From: Azadirachta indica
Taxonomy: Eukaryota > Streptophyta > Magnoliopsida > Sapindales > Meliaceae
Direction of reading: 5' to 3'
DNA length: 64,000 nucleotides
Assembly: GCA_022749755.1 (NCBI GenBank)
Contig: CM040443.1
Location: 6,053,191-6,117,190 of the forward strand
The notes beneath the pieces were generated by a model that was given only the letters and a program-made list of their open reading frames with translations, ran no database searches and was not told the origin of the DNA. Below, piece after piece: positions 1 to 11,849 of the stretch. Made by a program: the position numbers and the translations under genes. Position 1 is the first letter of the stretch, and each line of letters opens with the position of its first letter.

Positions 1-514
1 TCATAATTACAAATGCGCAGGCCCTTTCTTTAAGATACTTGTATGGTTTGTTTTGTCTTATTGAAAACTTTCATTATTATTATTTTGAAAAAAATACAGC
101 AGAAAGTAGCAGATGGTCATGGTCAGCAACAAATCCCGCACCGCAGTCTCGATGAAAGAAGACTGCATTTTCAGCATATTTTCCTCCTGAATTTCTGAAA
201 ATAAGATGTGTCATTTTGTTTATGGAAGTAAGATCCAAAACAGTTTGCACATCACTAAATATTCTACTGCGATAGTGAAAATGTTGTTGTCTGCATTTTT
301 AAAAAAAATTATTGGCTTTTTCGTCATTCTATTTTCTCCTGCTTATAATCTCTATTTTGCCTTTTTCATTGCGTGCATCATCAAATTTCATGAGATATAT
401 ATATATATATATGTATCTGAGCACTTCATTAGCTCAAAAGCAATAATTTTCTCTTTGATCAACTGAAAAATATAAAAATATTGGCTTGTTAGTCATAAAT
501 TTGACTCTATTCCC
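1..514. other. 3' flank of the first MATE gene
   Basis: AT-rich sequence downstream of the minus-strand MATE stop codon. It should hold that gene's 3' UTR, and includes a short (TA)n run near 396-411. Short open frames here have no recognisable similarity. I see no further gene. Confidence 0.5.
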
Positions 515-3500
515 TCACATTAATACTCCATTATCTGCTGTTGATCTTCCCTCAAATATTCTTTCCCTTGCTTTACTTGCCTGCAACAATGAGCCAATTC
601 TCAGAAAAACGAAAATTCATAACAAAGCAGACATTGCTTATAAACAGAGCTTGAAAAAGGGTTACATTATTGTCATTGATATTTTTTTACTCATGATATA
701 TAATTTAGAGAAGCAATAATAAAAACAGACCTGTTTTTCCCAATTTGTGCAACTTGTTATGATACCAAGCAGAACTGTTTGTGTAAAAGCACCAGCTTGT
801 ATCCCAATCCACAGTCCAAGTCCTCTTAACTTTAACAAGAAACCCAAAATTGCTGCAGTTGGAATTCCACACAGGTAGAATGCCCCAAGATTCACCATAG
901 CCCCTATATTCTGCCACCCACATCCTCTTGCAACCCCTAAAAAAGTTATATGAACTTCCAAATTTATATCTGGTATAATAACATTCATAGTCTTTGAGTT
1001 TTTATATTTTTACAAAACATAAAGACATAATTTGTCTATTTGTGACAAATAATTATGCTTCGAGTTTGCATTTTTAAAAATATGAGGATCGGAGTTGGAG
1101 AAAATTACCCGAAAGGGCTCCTTGTAAGCTGTCCATTATTACAGACAAGCAAACAAGAGGAGACATGGTTGTGACATAATCCACCACTTCTTTCTCATTG
1201 CTATAAACATAGCCAAAAACATGCCTGCTAGCAAACAGTGTTGTGCTGACAATAATTGTCTCCAGGACTGCCATGAACATCACAGCATAGACTGCTACTC
1301 GGGCTGCTTGTGGATTCCCGGCTCCCAGTTCATTTGAAACTCTTGTGCTGTGGAAAGAAATATTGATGGTTAATTTGTTCATAAGTAGATGCTATAAACA
1401 GTTTGATGTGTGATTGATTGTTTGAGAACAGAATACCTCACTGCTGCACCAAGTCCATAAGGGATTGCATAGAGTGATGAAATTGTGTTGAGACTGCTCA
1501 GACAAGTTTGACAAGAATCAGTAGTTATCCACTTTATTCTGCTAATTTTAAGATAATGTAACTCCTGGTGTGAGCGAGATTCGAATCTCAAATTTTGTAT
1601 CTTCTAAGGATGGATTAAGACGTGTTGGCGACTCCTTTTTGATACTATTAACAAGGCCAGTAGCTAGCCAATATGTTTTTAATTACTGGGAATGCTTCTA
1701 GTTACTTTTGTAGAAAGTGTTCTCTATAGAAGCACTCCCAAAACAAACACACCCATTAGTTTATTGAACTGAAAATTACAATATAAACAACATACAGTGT
1801 ACTGTTACAAACTTGTATTTTATAAAGTGCAGGTGTTCGCATCTAAGAATTTTCATATAGAAGACATACCATACAGATAGGACTGAAGTTTCAAGCTTTG
1901 GGTTAGGCAGAAGTCCTGACATTAAGATGAGTAGTTCAAATGACCACCATTCCAGGCTGCAATTACAAACATATAGAAAACAATTAGCATCATAGTTTCT
2001 GATAATTTTTACGATATCTTGGAGAAAAAGAAAATTAAACTTCTGAAGATAATTCATATACCAAATCATTACTGCAGAAGGGATAGCAAACTGGAAGAAC
2101 TCTCCAATTCCCTGGAACATTTCCATGGAAATCGCTGCCCTGGATTTTGCACAAGCAGAAGAAAACCTCATGTAAACTCCCAGGAAAATCACATTCAACC
2201 AATTGGATATACTGATTGCCAATGCACCTCCAAGATTTCCTAATCCTGACTTGAAAACCAAACCCCAGCAGAGAGGAATATGCAGAACAAGAGTGACACA
2301 GGAGCTCAAGAACATGGGAATGATCAGACTTTGTGTCTGAAAATATCGATTCAGCGGCTGCAAAAATGCATAAGCATAGAGTGCCGGAACAAGCCAGATT
2401 GTGAATTTTCCAGCTTCATAAGAAATCTGGGGATCCTGCCCAATGAAAACTAAAATCTTTCCAAGGAAAATCCACAAAAGAGAAAGAGGTAAACAGACTA
2501 AGAATAGACAGAAAATAGCACTGTAAGTTTGAGTTCCAATTCTTCGATATTGTTGAGCTCCATAAGCTTGTCCACATAAAGTTTCCAGGGCACATGCCAT
2601 TCCCAGCTGTCGATGTGCATGTAGAAATTAAATTATTATATTAGACATGGAGAAGAATATTAGTTTCCAGAATTTATGTTCTGTTTCTGAATACGAAAAC
2701 AGGAAAAATGAAAATGTCCCATCAAAATTTCGGATTTGTAAAACATTTACAGATCTTCTAGGTCTCCTAAACTCCTTTGGATACTAATATTAAATATCAT
2801 TTTCCAATTTAGAAGTACATCTACCTAAAATTAGATTGGACTCGAACTTCTCTCAAGTGAGAAGGGAGGTGAGCATTTTGACTACGAAAACATAATCAAA
2901 TTTCAATAGAACTCTTACCATTTGATAACAGACAAATCAATAAATAATGACCCAAAAAAATTTTTTAAGCATGTCCACTAGCTGCTGGCATGAAGATTTC
3001 AATCAAGATATCATTTTCAATAATAAAAAAAGAAAGAAAAAAAGAAATTTGTATCTTCTGCTGGGCACAATGTATTGGTTATTTTCAAAACTGTAGCAGC
3101 AACGCACGACAAAGAAAGTGTAATTTTTCCAAGCTATATTTTTCCAGCAAAAAGTCATCCACTAGCTGATAAAAGTATGACTTTGACTATACAATTATTT
3201 AATATATAATAATCGATCGACTCTAAGCATGTTTTTTTCTCAAGTGTTTTCCAAAAACAAAAAATACTCTTTTACTAGGTTATTGTATTTCCTAAAGTAC
3301 TATGCTTAAAGCACAAGCCTTTTTGCAGAGATGTTATCTTTTGTTAATTTCTAAAGCTTTTTTTTTGGAAAGAAAATGTCTATTTTTAAACATATACTAC
3401 TATAAAACATATACTCACTGCACATATGAATGATGTAATAGTATTACATTATGAATCATATAGCAACAATGTAACTAAAATATTGCATCAATTTTTTTGC

Positions 3501-3532
3501 AAAATAAATTTAATTATAGGAAATTTAAGTTT

Positions 3533-3563
<31 letters not shown>

Positions 3564-4237
3564 TAAAAAACTACAATTAATGTAGTGGCCATATAAATAT
3601 GTACAGAAAAATCACAGTAAATAGAGAGTTGGATTGTACAAAATATAATTTAATTAGTTAGGATCGAGTTGGGAGTTTATATTAATATTGAATATTTCCT
3701 ATATTATTTTATTGTCATTGTTAACCTATATATCTATCGGCATGATACGGAAATTCATATATCAAAAACAAATCCTCTTGTATGTATGTATTTAAGTGTG
3801 TGTATACATATGATCTCCACAAACTGACATATATATACATATGTATGTATGTATGTATATATGTATACATATAATGCTCGATGGCGTATGTATACATGTA
3901 TGTACGTATAAATTACCTATATATATATATATATAGAACTTACAAGAATACTGAAGCCGGTAACACTACTGAGAGAAATGGCCAAGGCCGTGCTAGAAAG
4001 AGCAAGTTCACCGAGATGACCCACCATCATCACTGAAATAAATTGCAGAGAGTTCTGCGACAAAGTTACTGCCACCATTGGAGCTGCTATCTTCCCTAAC
4101 GTTTTCACTTCTCCGATGAAACCTTCCCATCTTCTACCAGCAGACGACGACAGAGCTTCTGCTTCTGCTTTTCCTTCTCTGCTGCTCGCTTTTGGTAGTA
4201 GCAGACTCTGTTCTATGTGACTGAACTTCTCATCCAT
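515..4237 (-). CDS. MATE/DETOXIFICATION efflux transporter (copy 1)
   Basis: Probable proton-coupled multidrug or metabolite exporter of the plant DTX family, 497 aa, expected to have 12 membrane segments in the plasma or vacuolar membrane. Seven exons on the minus strand: 4237-3944, 2606-2062, 1956-1870, 1493-1437, 1347-1109, 936-731 and 580-515. Together they give exactly 498 codons, and all junctions are GT-AG. Landmarks typical of the family are [24 protein letters not shown] at the start of exon 2, [28 protein letters not shown] and ARGCGWQ. The start MDEKF (4237) was chosen because it leaves a short hydrophilic tail before the first MatE domain. An in-frame ATG at 4348 would add a poly-Leu stretch. 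Intron 1 is 1.3 kb and rich in microsatellites. The gene is head-to-head with a second MATE gene. The substrate cannot be read from sequence. Confidence 0.93.
3544..3563. repeat. (GA)n microsatellite
   Basis: Ten uninterrupted AG dinucleotides, preceded by a short TA run, inside intron 1 of the first MATE gene. Confidence 0.9.
3780..3935. repeat. TATG/TA-rich compound microsatellite
   Basis: Alternating TATG, GT and TA units that run almost to the 5' splice site of intron 1 of the first MATE gene. The (AT)n tract ends just before the splice donor of exon 1. Confidence 0.75.
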
Positions 4238-4426
4238 GGTGAAAACAGAGGGAAATTTGCAGAGACTGCAGATGTATAGAGGAAGAGGAGGAAGAAGAAG
4301 AAGAAGAAGAAGAAAGTAAAGAGACGTGAAAGTTTGGTATTGCTTCACTTGTTTTGGATTTTCATGAGAGAAAAAGCATCATTTTCTGCACAAAAGTTTA
4401 CAATTAAATAATGCTTGGCTGTGGAA

Positions 4427-4433
4427 ATTTATA
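4427..4433 (-). promoter_or_regulatory. Candidate TATA box of the first MATE gene
   Basis: TATAAAT on the minus strand, about 190 bases upstream of the chosen ATG. The position fits a transcript start near 4400, but no other element supports it. Confidence 0.35.
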
Positions 4434-4562
4434 CAGCAATATTTCATATTCAATGTAGTTACGTACAGTGAATTTATGGGAAACTGACATTTTCGTCTCT
4501 AAAATTTAGAAAATAACAAATGATGATATGATTTTCTCAAATTAGACAATTTAGTCCCTTCT

Positions 4563-4588
4563 GTGCAGTGCAGTGCAGTGCAGTGCAG
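4563..4588. repeat. Pentanucleotide tandem repeat (CAGTG)n
   Basis: Five tandem GCAGT-type units, followed by degenerate copies to about 4610. It lies about 330 bases upstream of the first MATE start codon. Confidence 0.85.
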
Positions 4589-5169
4589 AGTACGGAGTGC
4601 AGTGCTCTGCTATAATATGCTCAGTTGTATGTAATTTTTAAATTTTTTATTAAAAAATGTAACCAAAAAAAAAGTAAAACATACAATAAAACACTTATAT
4701 TTGGTACATATTTTTATCAATTATATTATATTACAGAAATTTTTATTTATTGTATTAATGTATAAGGTTTCGTTAGACATTTTCATTTGTCACATTGTCC
4801 ACATTTTCATCTATGTCACATCGCATTAAAAGCAATTTCATTTATTGCAATTTATTATAGTGTAGTCAATCTCAATTAAAATTATTGGTCGGCCTGCTAC
4901 CGCCTGCCAAAGATGTTTTCCATCGGACTAAACAAATATTTTCAATATTGTTTCATAAAGTTAAGTAGTATGGTTTCAAAATACAATCATCTTTGTTTGT
5001 CTAAAGTTATATTTCACGTTGAAAGAAGATATTAAAAATAATAATAAATAAAATAAAATGCAATGATAATAGTATATATTAAAAAAACTATATAAGCATT
5101 TAAAATCAGATCAAATTATTTAAAATTTTACTTATTTAATTATGTTTCTATTTTAATATTTTTTAATAA

Positions 5170-5802
5170 AGATTTTAACATATACTTCTTTTAAAATTTT
5201 AAAATTTAACACTTAAATGAAAAGTTTTTAAAAAAAAAACATTTACCTTCATTAAACTATCAATTGATCATCTATTTTTATTTAAATAACTAAAATACTT
5301 TTGATTTCTTTAAAGCAAAATTTAAATTTAAGAAATTTAATTTTAATTTATTTAATATTTAAAAAATTAAAATAATTAAAACTTAATTAATGATAATTTT
5401 AAATTATATTTATTTAATATTTATTTAAAATTAAAAGTTTAATTAATGATAATTTAATTTAAAAATATTAGTTTATATTTATTTAATATTTATTTAAATT
5501 AGAAATTTATTTAATGACAATTTAATTTTTATCCTATATCATATTTATTCAAATCTCAAATATTAATACAAATAAATATAAATTAAAATTATCGTTAATT
5601 AAATTTTTAATTATTTTAATTTTTTAAATATTAAAATTTAATTTTTAAATTTTACTTTAAAGTAATTAAAAGTAGTATATATATAATTTAAATAAAAATA
5701 GATGGTCAATTAAGATTCAAATAAAGTAAACATGTGGTTTTTTAAACCTTTTATCTAAATATTAAAGTCTAAAACTTTAAAAGAGTTACATATTAAAAAC
5801 CC
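5170..5802. mobile_element. Mutator-like non-autonomous element, copy A
   Basis: The left end reads AGATTTTAAC and the right end, reverse-complemented, GGGTTTTTAA. The two arms pair over more than 200 bases of AT-rich sequence, including a shared tract TTGACCATCTATTTTTATTT and its near-copy near 5268. The flanking 10-mers TTTTTAATAA (5160-5169) and TTTTGAATAA (5803-5812) differ at one base, as expected of an ageing target-site duplication. There is no transposase frame. It belongs to the same family as the elements at 13308 and 26943. Confidence 0.7.
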
Positions 5803-6523
5803 TTTTGAATAAAAGGAAATTAATCAATTTCATAGTAAACTGATATTCTAATTCAAATCATTCATGTTCCGGGATGAAACTTAATTAATATTTTCAACGT
5901 TTGTCTTTCTCCATCCTCTCTTTCACAGCCTGCACCAATGACCTGACTATTTCCAATTTTTATATGTAATCATGGAGCAACAAATTAACAAGCTGACAAC
6001 TTTGGTGGAACCACCATTTTTTCTATAAATTATTTTCCCTAATCTGACATATTTTTGTCATTTTGTCAGTTAAAAAATGAATACATTAAGAACTTAATTG
6101 TATTATTCGATCCTGTTAACTTAAATTTTTGGATTAAACAATTCTTTAACGTAATATCAAAGTCAATTCGATCAATAAATTCCATTTTGTTTTTAATCTT
6201 ATATCTTTGTTTGGATTTGTTCTACAAGTATTCTTTTTCTCATCTGCTTTGATTTCTTTTATCTTCAACTTTTATTTAGATTTAATCCACGCAATGAATA
6301 CTACTGATATTAATATCGTAAGTTCAAAAATTTATCGGATTAATACTATTATTTGAGCTCTTGCCTATTAGTTTTAAATTTTTGACTCAAAGAGTTTTGT
6401 AACCTAGAAAATAAAACTAATATTATTATACTCAAAAATAAAATAAGAAAAATAAAAGTATACATTAGTTGGGACATACATAACATTTTTTTATGTGGTG
6501 GAGGTAGTCTTTTGCTTTGCTTC

Positions 6524-8909
6524 ATGGCTAAATCAAGTCTCCGATCTCCTCTTATTCCTAACAATGAAATAGGCGCGCATGATCTTGATGGGGAAACATC
6601 TCAACAAGAAGATTGTTCTTGCAGCAGAGAAAATGTTTTTGAAGAAGCAAAGAAGCAGCTATGGCTAGCAGGGCCTCTTATTGCAGTAAGTTTGCTGCAG
6701 TATTGCTTACAAGTGATATCGATTATGTTTGTTGGTCATCTAGGTGAATTAGCTTTGTCTAGTGCTTCCATGGCTTCTTCCTTTGCTTCAGTCACTGGTT
6801 TCAGTGTTTTGGTAAGTGGGATTTTCCTATTTCTCTTTGGAAGTGCTTATATAGAAAGTGTTTTTTCTTATATGTTTGGAAGCGCTTAAATAGGAATCAT
6901 TTTAGTTCAGTCATGCATCCTTTTATAATGAAAGTATCTGGTATGAAGCAACAGTTATGGAGAAGTCCTTAACAATTGCTTATCTAGTTCTAAGCATTTT
7001 TATCCGTTCCAGTCAAATACAACAAAAGAGGCAAAAAAAGGCACTTTTAGTTATCTGCAAACACTTTTTAACCTCGTTAAAATACTCATGACTAAAATGA
7101 CTTCACTGAGAAGCACTTCAAAACTAACTCTTTGTTTCAAACGATTTAACCTCATAGTTGGGAATGGGAAGTGCTTTGGAGACACTATGTGGACAAGCCT
7201 ATGGAGCCAAGCAATACCGTATGCTTGGTATTTACACACACAGAGCAATGCTAACACTTGTAGCAGTAAGCATCCCTCTTGCAACGATCTGGTTCTATAC
7301 CACCAAAATTCTCATAGCTTTAGGCCAAGATCATGAAATATCTACTGAAGCAGGAACTTTCAACCGTTGGATGAGTCCTAGCCTTTTCGCCTACGGCATT
7401 CTGCAATGTCTGAACAGATTTCTACAAACCCAGAACAATGTTTTTCCGATGCTGATCGGCTCTGGAATCACAGCTTGTCTGCACATTTTTGTTTGCTGGG
7501 TTCTGGTTTTCAAGTCTGGCCTGGAAAGTAAAGGAGCTGCTTTGGCAATTACCGTTTCCAACTGGGTAAATGTGTTTTTGTTGGGAATATATATAAATTT
7601 CTCTCAATCTTGCATCAAAACATGGACAGGATTTTCGGCGGAAGCATTCCATGATGTTATAAGCTTTGTAAAGCTTGCCCTTTCTTCTGCAATTATGATC
7701 TGGTAACTGTAATTTTCTCCCAGTGTCCTGTTACTATTCTGTAATTGTCTGCCGTCTCTACTGGTTTTGTTAATTCTTGCTGTTTTTAGAAGCAGCTTGG
7801 AATATTGGTCATTTGAGATGGTTGTTCTTCTTTCTGGTCTTCTTCCCAATCCAAAGCTAGAGACATCTGTGTTATCAATAAGGTAAACTGTTTTATTGCC
7901 GGATTCATTAGAAGGAAACAGAAGAAACAGATTAGTTGAGTAAAATTTCTCATTAATATGTTTCATTTTCTAGCCTAAACACATGCTGGATGGTCTATAT
8001 GATCTCTGTTGGTCTTGGTGGAGCCATAAGGTCAGTTTAGCAAATTTTCCATCCTCTTTAAACCAACAAAGATTAAAAGAATATCCGAACTGTTTCAAGT
8101 AAGTATCTCTTTTTCCTTCCAGTACAAGAGTATCTAACGAATTAGGAGCCGGGAACTCACAAGGTGCAAAAATAGCTCTTCGAGTCATGATCACGATAGC
8201 CATCACAGAAGGCTTAACAGTTGGGATTACAACAATTTTGGTACGCAACGTTTGGGGAAAACTCTATAGCAATGAAGAAGAAGTGATCAAATACGTAGCA
8301 AAAATGATGCCACTGCTTGCACTATCTGACTTCTTGGATGGATTCCAATGTGTACTCTCAGGTTGCAATCAGAAGAACTATATTCAGTTCTGCCCTGAAT
8401 TTTCAATATAATTCTTATCCAAATCAGTCTTATACTTTTTATCCAGGAGCTGCGAGAGGATGTGGGTGGCAAAATCTCTGTGCCTACATTAATCTTGGAG
8501 CTTATTATGTTGTGGGAATTCCTTCTGCAGTGTTCTTTGCCTTTTTCTTGCGTATTGGAGGCATGGTTGGTCTCTGCTTTTCCTTTCTCGCAGACATAAA
8601 TTTAAACACGTCGCCTACCAAAATTTTTAAAGTTTCAATTGATGTAAGCAGGGTCTTTGGATGGGAATCATATGTGGACTTTCAATACAAATTATTGCAC
8701 TTGTTACAGTAAATGCATGCACCAACTGGCATAATGAGGTAGGTCACAATTTTCTTGCAAAAATGCATGAAAGTAAAGAATTTGTCCATTTCAGAGGTAA
8801 GAATTTCTGTTAAAACTCATTCTCATTCAATGTTGTTTCATTTCTTTTCACTTTACAGGCAAAAAAGGCAACGAATAGAGCTCAAAAAACTGGAATTCCT
8901 GTAGAGTAG
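6524..8909 (+). CDS. MATE/DETOXIFICATION efflux transporter (copy 2)
   Basis: Paralogue of the neighbouring MATE gene, 490 aa, with the same predicted role as a 12-helix membrane exporter. Eight exons: 6524-6811, 7158-7702, 7796-7882, 7974-8030, 8123-8361, 8447-8565, 8652-8738 and 8859-8909, giving 491 codons in one open frame. Exons 2 to 5 have exactly the same lengths as in the first copy (545, 87, 57 and 239 bases). The single 206-base exon 6 of copy 1 is split here into 119 + 87 by an 86-base intron at 8566-8651, between IGGM and GLWMG. Landmarks include [47 protein letters not shown] and ARGCGWQ. The start at 6524 (MAKSSL) follows an in-frame but less likely ATG at 6512. The gene is convergent with ASF1. 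Confidence 0.93.
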
Positions 8910-9366
8910 AATTTTGCAACAGATCAAGGCAACCAGTAAAAGGAAACCATGAGACAAATAATGTGCAAATCTTCACTTTGCAATAAATAGAAGGAACACA
9001 TAGTTCTGCTCTGCCTATCATGCCTTCTAGCAACTTTTAGGTAAAAGCTCCCAACACCAAAGACTGGCAGATGTTTTCCTTTGAGAAATTGCAGCTGGAA
9101 GAGCAAAAGTTTATGAACTAAACCCTAAACACACACAAATCAGATGAATACAAAAATTTTTAACTTTGCATTAGTGGTTTAGTGATCCAAAGCACAAGAT
9201 GTTACAACACATTTCAATTGAGACTTTATACAGTATTTTATGTCAAAACCAAGTTTCCGGAATGGCACGTTTGAAATCTTGAAAAAACTTCTCCAGGAAT
9301 GAGCACCATATGAAAAGTCAAAATAGCCATGTGAAGCTTGGTGCATAGTAACTAAAACCATGCAAA
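8910..9366. other. Convergent 3' intergenic region
   Basis: The 457 bases between the stop codons of the second MATE gene and ASF1, which point toward each other. It should hold both 3' UTRs. Short open frames on the minus strand have no recognisable similarity. Confidence 0.6.
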
Positions 9367-11587
9367 CTACTGCCCATCAGAAGGATGATCAGGTGATGGG
9401 AGACGCTCTTCTCCATTTTCATTTATCTCAGTGGCTTGGTCAGGTGATGGAGGACTCCCTTCTCCATGCTCATTATTTTCAGGATGAAAATTGATTGGGA
9501 ACTTTGTTACTCTAGGCTTGTCAGCTAATATATTTCTTTGCACTCTATCAATCAAAACTTTTGGGGGAGGCTCCTCTCGCAGCTGCTCATCGTCATAATC
9601 ATTGTTCACATAGTATCCCACACGGATAAACTCCTGTCCCATGTATGAACAAGTTAATAACAGGACTGTGACACCAATGATATCCTCTTCACGGATTTTT
9701 GAAGGGTCTGGAGGGTCTGCCTGTCGACACCAATGAGATATAAGATAACTAAATTATGTGTATATTAATCCTGAAAAACTAATTTAAGGGCATCCAATAG
9801 GAAGCAAAATCAAGAATTACCTGCAGGACAAAACGATAGTTACCAACATTAACAGGGCCGACAAGCACACTTTCTAGGAGTTGGTCATAAGTCTCATCCT
9901 CAGCAGATCCTACGTAAATGAGTTTCCATTCTAAGTCTGCAACAACAGGTTGTGATAGGGCATGATTATTTAGGGTTCATGCAACAAAAACTGATTTCAT
10001 AGATGCTTTAAATTGAATAAGAAAGATATTAAGAGAGCTCAAAGAATCAAGAACAAATATTTGCAGTTGGGAAATGAGATTGCCCCACCTAGAGATATTT
10101 GGTGACAACAATATTACAGTACCACAAATTAATAACAAGTGATTTTCTAAATAGGTACATATTCCTCAATCCTATTAAAACAGAAGAATATGAGCTGTTG
10201 ATTTCAAAAATTCAAGAAAAAAATTCTGAAAGCATATTGCAATGACAAAAAATGAATGAACTTAGTAGTTAATGCGAGAAATGTCAGATCCTTACACATG
10301 GAGAGCAAAAAATTATTAACACAAACCATTTCCCTCAAATGCTTCTATCCTTTTATCTCAATAGTGCATTTTCTAAATGGGATGGTGCATTGTTGTCAGT
10401 CAATTCTTTGCAAACCTAGGTTTAGCTGCTTAGAAAAAGATTCACAATCCTCTGCTAATTGTATCACTGACTAACTCTTCCTGACTTCCCATTGAACATC
10501 TTCAAACAAATTTCATGTCGATATATGGTAATTTAATCCAGTTACAATGGTTCACAAATCTGAAGATTTAGTGACTTTTTCTCATGAGATGAGATTGAAT
10601 CCACAATCATGAGCCTCCTTGAATAGACATTTAATAATGGTGGCAGGTGAAATGCACAAGTCTGTCTTTATAGTTTTTTATTGTGTCAAGCTACCAATCA
10701 AAGTAATTCAGGGAAAATAAAGATGGAAAAAGCCACGTTTTTAAAAAATTGATCCAAAACCAGCCTTCACACAAATACTTTAACCACACTACCATCATCT
10801 TCCATATTTAGAGACTAACCTACACAGTAGCCCTTTATCTAAAATACTAAGCATGGCAGTTAGCTACGAGAAATTAAAAATGGAACCGTTTTCAATCATG
10901 ACTTTGTTCTATTAAAGGTTAAACACATGCTCAAGCAACATGGACGAGTGAACAAATTCAATCACCTTTCTGCATAGAAAATAATCTCAAAGCTTTCTCA
11001 TTTTTCTTTCTTTCCTAAATATAACAAATTATGAAACCAAATACCAATGTAAATTACAAAAAATTAATTTCTATTAATGAAAATGAAAATGAAAATTTTC
11101 AGATTCAAATTTTCTCAGAATTCACACTTGAAATCCAAATTTCTTCCATTTTTGGGCAATTTAAGAAAAAAATCTCATGCACAATTTACAAGAGATATGA
11201 AACCAGCAAAGTCAATAAAAAATAAACATTAATGAATAACTCAAAATCAACTTTTGCCTTCAAAGTTAATTTGCATTTCAGAAAATTTCAATCATGCATA
11301 TGTTAATCAAATGGGTTAAACCCAAAATGAACCCACCCCAGAATACAAATCCCTCCATAAATGCTTCAAATTCATGTATAATAAGATAAATTGACACAAT
11401 CATAAAACCCTAAATCCAGCTCAACCACAAAAACTCCAACAAAATCGTAAATAACAATAGAGGTTTTAATAAAATTACCGTCTTTAAGAGGAGTCAAGCA
11501 CTCGTACGAGATTTCGAACTGAAACGGATTGAGAAACGCGGCGGGGTTATCCAAAACGGTGACGTTTGTGATGTTGACGGCGCTCAT
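9367..11587 (-). CDS. ASF1: Histone H3-H4 chaperone ASF1
   Basis: Anti-silencing function 1 protein, 192 aa. It binds H3-H4 dimers and hands them to CAF-1 or HIRA during nucleosome assembly in the nucleus. Three exons: 11587-11479, 9936-9821 and 9720-9367, 193 codons including the stop, all GT-AG. The N-terminus MSAVNITNVTVLDNPAAF and the core tracts FQFEISYECL, LEWKLIYVGSAE and YMGQEFIRVGYYVNN are diagnostic of the Asf1 immunoglobulin-like core (about residues 1-155). A short polar, acidic Ser/Pro tail follows. An in-frame ATG at 11605 is less likely because the family begins at MSAVN. Intron 1 is 1.5 kb. An E2F-like motif lies upstream, in keeping with the known S-phase expression of plant ASF1 genes. 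Confidence 0.97.
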
Positions 11588-11840
11588 AGTCCTTCGACAG
11601 AACAAGATTCTACTGATTTCGCTGATGAATTAACTCTGTTCCTGGATTGGATATACTTCATCGAAGAATTGAAAAACCCTAGGGAGAGAGTTTGGGGAGG
11701 AGAACGGCGACTGGGAAATGGCGGTGAAAAGGAGTGGTGGATTGCCTAGGAAAAGTTTGCGAGAATTTGAAGTATTCTTTATAGAGGAATGTTTACCGGC
11801 AGTAGCCGGTGGTCTGAGGGGAGGGAAAGAAAATTGCAAG

Positions 11841-11849
11841 TTGGCGGGA
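11841..11849 (+). promoter_or_regulatory. E2F-like motif upstream of ASF1
   Basis: TTGGCGGGA lies about 250 bases upstream of the ASF1 start codon. It matches the plant E2F consensus WTTSSCSS except for the first base. Arabidopsis ASF1 genes are established E2F targets, so the site is plausible but unproven. Confidence 0.35.

Larger units (their letters stand above)
4238..6523. other. Intergenic region between divergent MATE genes
   Basis: A 2.3 kb spacer that must contain both MATE promoters. It is extremely AT-rich and its middle is occupied by an inverted-repeat element at about 5170-5802. No coding sequence was recognised. Confidence 0.7.

Noticed and set aside
206..466. 86-codon plus-strand open frame near the left edge
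   Set aside because: AT-rich, ends in a TA microsatellite, and overlaps the 3' UTR of the first MATE gene.
1560..1600. tRNA- or SINE-like B-box sequence (GAGATTCGAATCTC)
   Set aside because: No matching A box, cloverleaf or poly-A tail could be found, and the palindrome may be chance.
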